Assembly (NCBI GenBank): GCA_903832005.1
Contig: CAIKZO010000035.1
Location: 1-64,000 of the forward strand
Origin: Enhydrobacter aerosaccus
GTDB taxonomy: Bacteria; Pseudomonadota; Alphaproteobacteria; Reyranellales; Reyranellaceae
Direction: 5' to 3'
DNA: 64,000 nucleotides
The position numbers were made by a program, and so were the translations under genes. This document shows positions 24,803-32,977 of this stretch, one piece after another; position 1 is the first letter of the stretch; every line of letters starts with the position of its first letter. The notes beneath the pieces were generated by a model. That model saw only the letters and a program-made list of their open reading frames with translations, ran no database searches and was not told where the DNA came from.

Positions 24803-26125
24803 ATGACAGCAACATCGTTGGCATCTTCGCCGCGCACCTTCGACCGGGCGGCGCTGCGCGTCGTCTTCCTGTCGAGCCTGGGCGGGGCGCTCGAGTTCTA
24901 CGACTTCATCGTCTTCGGCACCTTTGCCGCCTACATCTCGCGCGCCTTCTTCCCCGCGAACGATCCGGCGGTGTCGCTGCTCAACACCTTCGCCGTGTTT
25001 GGCGTGGGCTACCTGGCGCGGCCCGTCGGTGGCCTGCTGTTCGGCCGGCGCGGCGACCGCGTGGGCCGGCGCGACAGTTTCCTGCTGTCGCTCGCCACCA
25101 TGTCCGGCGCCACCATCCTGATCGGCCTGCTGCCGACCTTCGCGACCGGCGGGCTGTGGGCGACCGCTGCGTTCGTGCTGTTGCGCCTGGTGCAGGGTTT
25201 CTGCCTCGGCGGCGAATTGCCGGGCGCGATCACCTATGCCGTCGAAGTGGTGCCGAAGCGCCACGCCACGCTGGCGTGCGGCGTCGTTTTCGGCTGCGTC
25301 AGTTCGGGTGTCCTGCTGGCGACCGGCGTCAGCGCGGGCCTGCACGCAGTACTTTCGCCCGAGACGATGGAAGTCTGGGGCTGGCGTCTCGCCTTCGTGT
25401 TGGGCGGGCTGCTCGGCGTCGTGAGCTGGGGTCTGCGCCGTTCGCTGGAGGAAAGCCCGGCCTTTCTGGCAATGCGGGCACGGCTGGCAGAGGCGCGCGG
25501 TGGTAGCACGGAACAAGGGCCGCTCGGCGAGCTGTTCCGCAAGCACAGCGGACGCATCCTGATCGGCATCGGCGCGACGGCGGTCGTGGCCGTGTTCAAC
25601 GGCCTGCTGTTCGCGCAGATGCCGGCGTACCTCGGGCGCACCTTGCATTACCCGCCGGCCGGCATCGCGGTGGCCATAAATGTTGCGGTGGCCGCGATGT
25701 CGATCAGTCTCGTCATCGCCAGTTGGGTCGGCGACCTGATCCCGCGCCGCTACGTGTTCCGCATCGGCTGCGTCGTGCTCGCCGTGGGCGCGCTGCCGGC
25801 CTATGGCGCCATCGTGAACCACACACTGTCGCTGCCCGCGCTGTTCCTGCTGATCGGACTCTCGGCGTGCTTCACCCACGGGACCTTCGCCACCATCCTG
25901 GCTGATCTCTTCCCGACCGAGGTGCGCTTCAGCGGCGTCGCCGTCACGCTCAACGTCGGGGCCGTGGTGTTCAGCGGCCTGATGCCGCTCGCAGCCACCT
26001 GGCTGATCGTGGCGACCGGACGCAACGACGCCCCGGCGTTTCTGGTGATGGGCGCCGCCGTCCTGGCGTTGATCGTCGGATTTTGGCTCAAGCCCTTGGA
26101 AGGCGAGATCGGCTCCGGCGATTAG
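24803..26125 (+). CDS. MFS transporter, metabolite:H+ symporter type
   Basis: A 440-residue, roughly 12-helix major facilitator. The start GGALEFYDFIVFGTFAAYIS is typical of the metabolite:H+ symporter branch (ProP, KgtP, ShiA), as are the loop 2-3 motif FGRRGDRVGRRDS and the motif RLVQGFCLGGELPGA. Substrates are usually small carboxylates or osmolytes; none can be named here. The ATG at 24803 is preceded by AAAGGGGGAAA. It is divergent from marR, a likely regulator. Its stop overlaps the stop of the following minus-strand gene by 3-4 bp. Confidence 0.9.
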   Translation: MTATSLASSPRTFDRAALRVVFLSSLGGALEFYDFIVFGTFAAYISRAFFPANDPAVSLLNTFAVFGVGYLARPVGGLLFGRRGDRVGRRDSFLLSLATMSGATILIGLLPTFATGGLWATAAFVLLRLVQGFCLGGELPGAITYAVEVVPKRHATLACGVVFGCVSSGVLLATGVSAGLHAVLSPETMEVWGWRLAFVLGGLLGVVSWGLRRSLEESPAFLAMRARLAEARGGSTEQGPLGELFRKHSGRILIGIGATAVVAVFNGLLFAQMPAYLGRTLHYPPAGIAVAINVAVAAMSISLVIASWVGDLIPRRYVFRIGCVVLAVGALPAYGAIVNHTLSLPALFLLIGLSACFTHGTFATILADLFPTEVRFSGVAVTLNVGAVVFSGLMPLAATWLIVATGRNDAPAFLVMGAAVLALIVGFWLKPLEGEIGSGD

Positions 26126-26514
26126 CGGCCGAGGGCGGCGAGAAGGGCTTGTGCGGCCGGCGCGGGAGCGTTGGCCGGGGCGATCACGGCAACCGGCTTT
26201 GCGGCCGCCAGCAGACGCTTGACCAGCGCGCCGGCGCGAAGTTCGGTGCCGGCGCCGAACCAGATCGCGGCGTCGAAATCATCCGCACATACGGAGCCGA
26301 GATCGACAAGATCGTTCATGACGTCACGCGCGTCGCGATCGGACTTGAAGCGTTGCGACACTTCACTGGAGATCGTGGCGGCAGGGGGGCTGGCCGATCC
26401 TCCGCCTATCGCGGAGACGACAACGTCCATGCCGGCGTCGCGGAACAGATAGTAGGCCTCGATCAAGCCCGCCGAAGACTCCGCGTCCGAGCTCAGAATG
26501 ATGAGAATACGCAT
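26122..26514 (-). CDS. Short DJ-1/PfpI-like protein
   Basis: A 130-residue protein that begins MRILIILSSDAESSAGLIEA, with YYLFRDAGMDVVVSAIGGG, like the first part of DJ-1/PfpI (class I glutamine amidotransferase-like) proteins, and runs through FDAAIWFGAG to ALVKRLLAAAKPVAVIAPAN, where the nucleophile elbow would lie. The usual Cys is replaced by a segment without cysteine (IAPANAPAP), and the C-terminal third of the family is missing. It may be a truncated or non-catalytic member. Convergent with the MFS gene. Confidence 0.7.
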   Translation of the reverse strand: MRILIILSSDAESSAGLIEAYYLFRDAGMDVVVSAIGGGSASPPAATISSEVSQRFKSDRDARDVMNDLVDLGSVCADDFDAAIWFGAGTELRAGALVKRLLAAAKPVAVIAPANAPAPAAQALLAALGR

Positions 26515-26576
26515 GTGGGAACGCCGCGCCGAAGCCGGGAGAAGCGATGTCCGCTCCTCCCGGTACTCGGCGGAGA

Positions 26577-27422
26577 CTAGGCGGCCTTTTTGACGGCGAC
26601 CTCGGCCTGGATGAAGGCCAGCAGGTCGGCGTTGATGATGTCGGCGTGCGTGGTCGGCATGCCGTGCGGCAGACCGGGGTAGGACTTGAGCGTGCCGTTC
26701 TTCAGCAGCTTGACCGAGCGCGCGCCGGTCGTCGGGAACGGGCAGATCTGGTCGTCCTCGCCGTGCATCACCAGGACCGGCACGTCGATCGCCGCGAGAT
26801 CGTCGTAGAACTCGGTCTCGGAGAGAACGCGCACGCACTCATAGTGGGCCTGGGCGCTGCCCATCATGCCCTGGCGCCACCAGTTCTCGCGGATGCCTTC
26901 GGAGACCTTCGCGCCCGGACGGTTGAAGCCGTAGAACGGGATGGTGATGTCCTTGTAGAACTGCGCGCGGTTGAAGGCGGTGCCGTTGCGGATGCCGTCG
27001 ACGACTTCCTTCGGCACGCCGTCGGGATTGCGCTCCGACTTCATGAAGGTGGGCGGGATGGCGCTGATCAGGACGGCCTTGGCAACGCGGCCCCGGCCAA
27101 ATTTGGCAACGTAGCGCGCGACCTCGCCACCGCCTGTCGAGTGGCCGATGTGGACGGCGTTCTTGAGGTCGAGCGCCTTGACCACCTCGAAAGCGTCGGA
27201 CGCATAGGTGTCCATGTCGTGGCCCTTGTCCGTCTGGGTCGAGCGGCCATGGCCGCGGCGATCGTGAGCGACTACGCGATAGCCCTTGGACAGGAAGAAC
27301 ATCATCTGGGTGTCCCAGTCGTCGGCGCTGAGCGGCCAGCCGTGATGGAAGAACAGCGGCTGTCCGGTGCCCCAGTCCTTGTAGAAGATTTCCGTGCCGT
27401 CCTTGGTGGTGACCTTGCTCAT
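26577..27422 (-). CDS. Alpha/beta hydrolase, non-heme chloroperoxidase type
   Basis: A 281-residue alpha/beta hydrolase close to cofactor-free haloperoxidases/esterases. The oxyanion segment is FFHHGWPLSADDWD; the nucleophile is Ser95 in GHSTGGGE; the acid is in VLVMHGEDDQICPF and the catalytic His in GLPHGMPTTHAD. It is cytoplasmic. The wHTH/NB-ARC regulator gene lies upstream on the same strand, 104 bp away, and a pair of TTTACA repeats lies between them. It probably is the regulated target, but the physiological substrate is unknown. Confidence 0.92.
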   Translation of the reverse strand: MSKVTTKDGTEIFYKDWGTGQPLFFHHGWPLSADDWDTQMMFFLSKGYRVVAHDRRGHGRSTQTDKGHDMDTYASDAFEVVKALDLKNAVHIGHSTGGGEVARYVAKFGRGRVAKAVLISAIPPTFMKSERNPDGVPKEVVDGIRNGTAFNRAQFYKDITIPFYGFNRPGAKVSEGIRENWWRQGMMGSAQAHYECVRVLSETEFYDDLAAIDVPVLVMHGEDDQICPFPTTGARSVKLLKNGTLKSYPGLPHGMPTTHADIINADLLAFIQAEVAVKKAA

Positions 27423-27505
27423 GGCGATACCCCTGCCTGTGTGGTTGAGCCGTTTGCCGGCGCAGGGACTGTCGCCGCTTCAGGCATCGGGCGCGAGGAA
27501 AGCGG

Positions 27506-27521
27506 TGTAAATCGTTGTAAA
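27506..27521 (-). promoter_or_regulatory. Direct repeat, candidate OmpR-type regulator site
   Basis: TGTAAA occurs at 27506-27511 and again at 27516-27521, a 10-bp period (TTTACA repeats on the minus strand). It lies 84 bases upstream of the hydrolase ATG and just downstream of the regulator stop. OmpR-type winged helices bind direct repeats of about this spacing, so this is a candidate site for the adjacent regulator. Confidence 0.35.
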
Positions 27522-27526
27522 GCAGC

Positions 27527-30313
27527 TCAGGCGATCAGCGCTTTTGCGGCCTGGTAATCCACTGTCGCAAACCCTTCGCTGAACTTCGCCACGACCGGCG
27601 CGATCAGCGCCCGCGCCTTGGGCGACCGCCGTGTGCCCTTCCAATGCCGCGCGAGACTGGTGGCGGCGCGAAGCTCCCAGGCCAGTGCGCCTTGCGTGCG
27701 GGAGATCTCCAGGGCCTGCGTCAGGCTTGCCTCGCCCGCCTTGGGCTCCTGTCCTTGAAGCTGCGCTTCGCCGCGTAGACGATAGAGCTCCGCCAGCAGC
27801 CACGCCTCGCCGGTACGGTCGCACTGGACGAGGGCGTCGCTCACAGTGGCGAGCGCGCCCGTCGCATTTCCAGCCGCCAAGAAGCCTTGTGCGAGGCTCG
27901 CCATGAAGGCGGTCCGATAGAGAATGAATTCGGCTCGCGACAAGGAGTCGATCGCGCCGCGAAGCCGATCGAGGCCGGTCGCCACATCGCCGCGCCGCAC
28001 GGATATTTCGCCCGCATAACCGACTGCGTAGGTGTTCCATACGTCCAGCGAATGGGTCTTGGTCTGCTCGTGCAGCATCGCCGTGTAACGCTCGGCAAGG
28101 TCGAGATCGCCGATCATCAACGCGACCGGGCAGGCCGCATCCGCCAGCACGTGTGCCAGGGTCAGCGTGTGATGCATCGAGACCGCTTCCTGCACGCTGT
28201 CGTCGATCTCGCGCCGGGCCTGATCGGCATGGCCTTGCAGCCAGAGCAGGCGCGCAAGCGTGATCCGGGCCATCAGCCGCTGGTCGTATTGGAAGCGGGC
28301 GAGGTGCGATCTCTTGGTCGGCGGAACGTAGCGGTCGAGCATCCGCGCGATGTTGTCCCGCGCGCCCGGGAGATCGCCCAAGAGATAGAGCGCACGACCC
28401 CGCAGGCGCTCGCCGACCCTTTCTTCCGCAGGGGAATTCATCGCGGCGGCGAGAGCGGAGAATTTTTCCGCGATCTCCAGCGCCTCGCGGGGTTCGGCGT
28501 GGTTCGACCGGTCGACCGAGAGCGCCCATAGGGCGCGCTGCTGATAGTCCTTGTCGCCGATGGTCTCGGCGAGCCGCAGCGTTTCCTGCCATGCAGCCGC
28601 GCCGGTGGCGAAGTTCGAGGTGCCTCGCATCTGCGGCCAGCCGAAGGCGCTGTAGAGCTGCATGCGCCGCCGCAAATCCGGTGTCGGCAAGGCATCGAGC
28701 ACGGCCAAGGCCCGTTCGACCCTGGCCAGGCACTCGTCGACGAGGGAGAGCTGGAACCATAAGGGCAGGGCGCTGGCGGTCAGCGCGACCGCCATGTTCC
28801 CATCGCCCGAATCCGAGAACGCCCAATCGAGGGCCGCGCGCAGGTTATCGATGTGGAAGGCGTAATCCTCGAGCCATTCGGCGGCGGGGCGTTCTTCCCA
28901 CTCCGCCTCGGCGCGCGCGAAGACGTCGCCGTAGTGGCCGGCATGTTGCCGCGCGATCCGGTCGGCCTCGCCGCTGGCAGAAAGCTGTTCGGCGCCATAG
29001 GCGCGCGTGACTTCGAGGAGACGGTAGTGGGTGCCCTCGTTGGCAAAGGTCGCCGTCACCAGCGACTTCGCCACCAGGTTCGCCAGAGCCTCGTCGATCG
29101 TGGCGTGCGAAAGCTGGCTGTCGTGAGCAATGGCGTGCGCGGCCTGCATCGAGAAGCCGCCGTTGAACACGGCGAGCCACCGGAAAAGCACCTGCTCTGA
29201 GGGCGGAAGGAAGCCGTAGCTCCAGTCGAGTGTGCCCCGCATTGTCTGGTGACGGGCGAGCGCGGTGCGCCGTCCGCGTGTCAGAGCCTCGAAGCTTTCC
29301 TTAAGGGAGTTGGCCAATCCGCGGATGCCCAACGTATCGACGCGCCCGGCTGCGAGTTCGATGGCAAGCGCGATACCGTCCAGCCGCCGGCAAATGTCGG
29401 CAACCGCCGAGGCATCGGCGTCGGTGAGCTCATAGCCGCCAAGAGAGGCGGCAGCGCGCGCGACGAACAGCTGTACGGCCGGAAAGGCCAGTGTTTCTGA
29501 TGCGCTGACGGGCGTCGTCACAGTGGGGGTGCCAAGCGGCGGTAGCCGTTCGACCCATTCGCCCTGCGCGCGCAATGGTTCGCGGCTGGTCGCAAGAATG
29601 TCGATGCTCGGCACGCTCTCGATCAGGCGTTCGGCGAGATCGGCGGCCGCTTCGACCTGATGCTCGCAACTGTCGAGCACGATCAGCATGCGTCGATCCT
29701 GCAGAGCCGCGCTCAAGTCGGCCACGGAGAGGTCGGGTCGGGGCGATATTCCCAGCGCCGTCGCCAGGAGGCTGGTGATCAAGGTCGCATCGTTCACCGG
29801 CGCCAGATCGACGAATACAAATCCGTCCGCATACGCCGCCGTCAAACTCTTCGCCGCAGCCAGTGCCACGGTCGTCTTTCCGATGCCGCCCGGTCCGACG
29901 ATGGTCACGAGGCGCCGCAACGGCAGTTGCGTGCAGAGCGCGTCAATGACCGGCGCGCGGCCGATCACATGGGGTGATGCTGGAGGCGGCGGGGTGGCGC
30001 TGGTGATCTTGGCGACAAAACAATAGCCCCGCCCGGCGACGTTCTCGATGAACCGCGCTCCGGAGTCGCCGTCGCTCAGCATCTTGCGGAGGGCGCCGAT
30101 GTGAACCCGGAGATTAGCCTCCTCGACGTGAAGGCTCGGCCAGGTGGCGGCGATCAACTCGTCTTTCGTGACCACTTGGCCAGCCCGCGAGAGGAGCAGG
30201 AGGAGAAGGTCCAGCGCTCGTCCGCCGACGCGAACCGGAGCACCATCCTTCAACAGGACTCTCTGGGCGGGAATAGCTGTGAACGGCCCGAACGCCAGCC
30301 TTTGCTCGTTCAT
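27527..30313 (-). CDS. Winged-helix/NB-ARC ATPase/TPR regulator
   Basis: A 928-residue transcription factor. Residues 5-105 are an OmpR/PhoB-type winged helix (Trans_reg_C; VTKDELIAATWPSLHVEEAN, VAGRGYCFVA). An NB-ARC/STAND ATPase follows, with Walker A GPGGIGKTT at 140-148, Walker B RMLIVLDSCEH and ILATSREPLR. The C-terminal half is helical TPR-like repeats. Such proteins act as ATP-dependent switches that sense ligands through the TPR part. The gene is upstream of and co-directional with the chloroperoxidase-like gene. A palindromic repeat lies before its start. Confidence 0.92.
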   Translation of the reverse strand: MNEQRLAFGPFTAIPAQRVLLKDGAPVRVGGRALDLLLLLLSRAGQVVTKDELIAATWPSLHVEEANLRVHIGALRKMLSDGDSGARFIENVAGRGYCFVAKITSATPPPPASPHVIGRAPVIDALCTQLPLRRLVTIVGPGGIGKTTVALAAAKSLTAAYADGFVFVDLAPVNDATLITSLLATALGISPRPDLSVADLSAALQDRRMLIVLDSCEHQVEAAADLAERLIESVPSIDILATSREPLRAQGEWVERLPPLGTPTVTTPVSASETLAFPAVQLFVARAAASLGGYELTDADASAVADICRRLDGIALAIELAAGRVDTLGIRGLANSLKESFEALTRGRRTALARHQTMRGTLDWSYGFLPPSEQVLFRWLAVFNGGFSMQAAHAIAHDSQLSHATIDEALANLVAKSLVTATFANEGTHYRLLEVTRAYGAEQLSASGEADRIARQHAGHYGDVFARAEAEWEERPAAEWLEDYAFHIDNLRAALDWAFSDSGDGNMAVALTASALPLWFQLSLVDECLARVERALAVLDALPTPDLRRRMQLYSAFGWPQMRGTSNFATGAAAWQETLRLAETIGDKDYQQRALWALSVDRSNHAEPREALEIAEKFSALAAAMNSPAEERVGERLRGRALYLLGDLPGARDNIARMLDRYVPPTKRSHLARFQYDQRLMARITLARLLWLQGHADQARREIDDSVQEAVSMHHTLTLAHVLADAACPVALMIGDLDLAERYTAMLHEQTKTHSLDVWNTYAVGYAGEISVRRGDVATGLDRLRGAIDSLSRAEFILYRTAFMASLAQGFLAAGNATGALATVSDALVQCDRTGEAWLLAELYRLRGEAQLQGQEPKAGEASLTQALEISRTQGALAWELRAATSLARHWKGTRRSPKARALIAPVVAKFSEGFATVDYQAAKALIA

Positions 30314-30385
30314 CGAGGACGCCTTGGCGATGGGGGATCGAGCTTACAGGGGCAGTGCATAGCATGCCGCGCCGGGATGTGGCGA

Positions 30386-30462
30386 GATTCGAGACAATCC
30401 GCCTGAAACCTTTATGCCATCGGCATCCGATTTGTCTCACGACTGTGAGACAAATCGAGACG
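30386..30462. repeat. GAGACA/TGTCTC palindromic element, copy 1
   Basis: Contains a perfect 13-bp inverted repeat (30428-30440 and 30445-30457, CGATTTGTCTCAC on the left) with a 4-nt loop, plus an upstream GAGACA and the core CCTTTATGCCATCGGCA. Another copy, diverged, is at 53740-53826 with the same order GAGACA, CCTTATG-CATCGGCA, TGTCTC, GAGACA. It abuts the L,D-transpeptidase stop (30463) on its downstream side, and also lies before the regulator start. Confidence 0.75.
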
Positions 30463-31965
30463 TTAGCTGCGCGGCTTGCCCATCGCGGCGACCACTTTGC
30501 GGTCGCGGCCGTAGACGTCGTCACGGAAGGTCGGCGTGCCGTCGGCGGCGGCCGTGACGGTGCGGTACGTGACGTAGAGTTTCACCGATTCGGGGAAGGT
30601 GTAGTGGACCTGATCGCCGCTATCGATTGCCTTCTGCACGCGGGCACGGTCGAAGCTGGCGCGGCCTTCGAACACCTTGGTCACGAAGTCGAGCGGGTTC
30701 TGCAGGCGAATGCAGCCGTGGCTGAAGTTGCGGCTGCCTTCCGTGAACAGCCAGCGCGACGCGGTGTCGTGCATGTAGACGCCGTAATTGTTCTGGAAGG
30801 GGAAGAAGATGTAGCCCAGCGCGTTCGAGGCGCCCGGCTCCTGGCGCACGCGGTAGGGGAAGGCCTTCGGGTTCACCGAGTTCCAGTCGACCGAGGCGGG
30901 ATCGATCTCGGAATTGTTGTCGCTCCAGCTCGAGAAGATCTTGAAGCCCTGGTTGGCGAGCGCGTAGGGATCGCGGCGAAGCAGCGGCAGGTATTCGTCG
31001 CCCGAGATCGACTGCGGCACGGTCCAGTAGGGATTGGTCTGGAAGCCGTACATCGTCGACTGGATTTCCGGCGTCGGATGCTTGGGCGTGCCCACGATCA
31101 CCTGGCTCTGGAAGGCGAGCTTGCCGTCGGTGACGAACACCATCGAGTAGTCGCCGGTGTTCACATAGATGTAGCGGGGGCCGAGATCCTCGGGCAGCCA
31201 GCGCCGGCGCTCGAGATTGGCCACGATCTGGTCGATGCGATCGTCCAACGACGTATTGATGGAGCGCGTGGTGTTGTCGCCGATCACGCCGTCGACCGTC
31301 AGGCCCTTGGTCTCCTGGTAGGATTTCACCAGGGCCACCAGCGCATCGTCGTAGAAGTCGGGTGCAGCGGCAGGCGCGGGAACCGTGAGCTCGAGTTCGG
31401 CCAGGCGCTTGCGCAGGACCGGCACGCGCGCCTCTGTTTTGCCGGGCTTCAGCGCTTCGCCAGCGGCGATCGGCGTATAGGTCGTGGCGGCGCGCTTCTG
31501 GCGCCAGGTCGCGAGCGCCTTCTGTAAGGCCGGATAGTCGCCCTTAGGCGGCAGGCTGGCGAGATAGGCGCCGAAGTCGGAGGCATCGGTGGCGGCCTTC
31601 AGCAAGTCGGCGCGCTTGACCTTGCGCTGCTCGATCGCGATGTCGGGATCGATGCTGTTGGCGTTCACGCGGCCGGTCGAGACGTCGCTGGCGTAGGCCG
31701 CGAAGGCCTCGCCGATCATCTGCTCGGTGCGGGCGGTGTCGGTACCGGTCTTGAGCGCCTGTTCCAGCCGATCGATGCCGTACCACGCGGGATCGAGCCC
31801 ATGCTCGCCGCTGGCGCGAAGCGTTGTAAGGAGAGTCTGCGTGCGCGCCTCGGCGACACGCGATCCCGTCCACAATGGCTCTTCGGCAAAGGACGGCGTG
31901 GCTCCCAGCAAGGGAGCGAAAAACGCCAGGACGGCGATAAGCAGGGGAACGCGTGTCACGGGCAA
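30463..31965 (-). CDS. L,D-transpeptidase (YkuD domain, YcbB-like)
   Basis: A 500-residue exported enzyme that cross-links peptidoglycan 3-3 or attaches proteins. Signal peptide: PLLIAVLAFFAPLLGATPSFA. An N-terminal scaffold with a peptidoglycan-binding-like region (LVKSYQETKGLTVDGVIGDN) precedes the YkuD domain (YIYVNTGDYSMVFVTDGKLA). The catalytic motif is SHGCIRL with Cys418 and His416, and the upstream His lies in GVYMHDTASRWLF. Size and order match YcbB/LdtD-type enzymes. Its stop is followed within 0-6 bases by a palindromic repeat that may end transcription. Confidence 0.94.
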   Translation of the reverse strand: MPVTRVPLLIAVLAFFAPLLGATPSFAEEPLWTGSRVAEARTQTLLTTLRASGEHGLDPAWYGIDRLEQALKTGTDTARTEQMIGEAFAAYASDVSTGRVNANSIDPDIAIEQRKVKRADLLKAATDASDFGAYLASLPPKGDYPALQKALATWRQKRAATTYTPIAAGEALKPGKTEARVPVLRKRLAELELTVPAPAAAPDFYDDALVALVKSYQETKGLTVDGVIGDNTTRSINTSLDDRIDQIVANLERRRWLPEDLGPRYIYVNTGDYSMVFVTDGKLAFQSQVIVGTPKHPTPEIQSTMYGFQTNPYWTVPQSISGDEYLPLLRRDPYALANQGFKIFSSWSDNNSEIDPASVDWNSVNPKAFPYRVRQEPGASNALGYIFFPFQNNYGVYMHDTASRWLFTEGSRNFSHGCIRLQNPLDFVTKVFEGRASFDRARVQKAIDSGDQVHYTFPESVKLYVTYRTVTAAADGTPTFRDDVYGRDRKVVAAMGKPRS

Positions 31966-32009
31966 ACTCTAGCGGGCGGGGCCGCGACGCACACGCCGCA
32001 GAGAGTCGT

Positions 32010-32942
32010 CTAAGCGCGAATGGCTGCGTCCTGTGGCGGTTTTGCAACGGCGTTTGCGGCGAAGCCATGCGCTGCCAGAAAGCCCAGCAAATCGTCTGTC
32101 GCGCGCTGTTTCAGTTCGGCGGTGCCGCCCCCGGCCCGCGCGCCGCGGGTCACGCAATGCTGTCGCGCCCAGGCCTGGTAGCCGGGTTCGCTAAAGGACC
32201 GACCGGCGGCGATCACAAAATGGCTTCCGTCGTCCTCGATGAAGTTATTGCAGCACGACCAGTTCTCCGCGTCCTTGATGTCGAATACGGGGCCCAGCGA
32301 CTCCCAGCCGTGGTGGGCGCCGCTGTAGACCTTGACCCGGATGCGGCGGTTGCCGGCGGCCCGCATACGCTCGGCATAGTCGATGGCGAGCGGCGCCGGC
32401 GTGTAATCGTCGCGGCCGGCCAGCATGAAGAAGATCGGCCGGTCGAAGGTGGTCGGATCGCGGTGCTGGGCGGTGGCGCCCGGGCAGATCGCGACGTGGA
32501 GGTCGAACAGGTGCGGGAAGCCCCGTCGCCAGTGCTGGCGCACGGCGATCGCGGCATTGAGCGTCGCCCCGGCGCCCTTGGAGACGCCCATGACGCCGAT
32601 CCGGCCAGCGTCGATTCGCGGGTCGGAACGGAGATGCGCGAGGGCTGCGAAGGCATCGCCCTCCATTTGGGCGGCCGAGACCAGGGTCTGGTCGGCGACC
32701 GTGCGCCGCACGCCCCGGCCGGTGAAGCTGTCGACCACCAGCGCCGCGACCCCCGCCGCATTGAGCGCCTGTGCATAATAATGCTCACGGTGGCGCTGGA
32801 CGCCCGCGCTGCTGGTCAGGATCACCATACAGGCGAAAGGCCCCGGGTGCCGTTCCGGCAGGTGCAGGGTCGCCGAAAAGCGCGCCGGCCGGGAGGCCGC
32901 GGGGTGATCGAAGGTGAGCGTGTCGAGCGACACCGATTCCAT
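32010..32942 (-). CDS. Dienelactone-hydrolase-like alpha/beta hydrolase
   Basis: A 310-residue alpha/beta hydrolase of the dienelactone hydrolase group. The nucleophile is Ser121 in GVMGVSKGAG (Ser where dienelactone hydrolase has Cys), Asp in LAGRDDYTPA (about 198) and His in SGAHHGWESL (about 230). The N-terminal LPERHPGPFACMVILTSSAG forms the strand and oxyanion part. No signal peptide. It is divergent from the pseudouridine synthase gene with 35 bp between starts, and 44 bp upstream of the L,D-transpeptidase on the same strand. Substrate unknown. Confidence 0.85.
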   Translation of the reverse strand: MESVSLDTLTFDHPAASRPARFSATLHLPERHPGPFACMVILTSSAGVQRHREHYYAQALNAAGVAALVVDSFTGRGVRRTVADQTLVSAAQMEGDAFAALAHLRSDPRIDAGRIGVMGVSKGAGATLNAAIAVRQHWRRGFPHLFDLHVAICPGATAQHRDPTTFDRPIFFMLAGRDDYTPAPLAIDYAERMRAAGNRRIRVKVYSGAHHGWESLGPVFDIKDAENWSCCNNFIEDDGSHFVIAAGRSFSEPGYQAWARQHCVTRGARAGGGTAELKQRATDDLLGFLAAHGFAANAVAKPPQDAAIRA

Positions 32943-32977
32943 GGACGCTTTTTAGCTTGTCCCGTAGGTTGCGCGCC

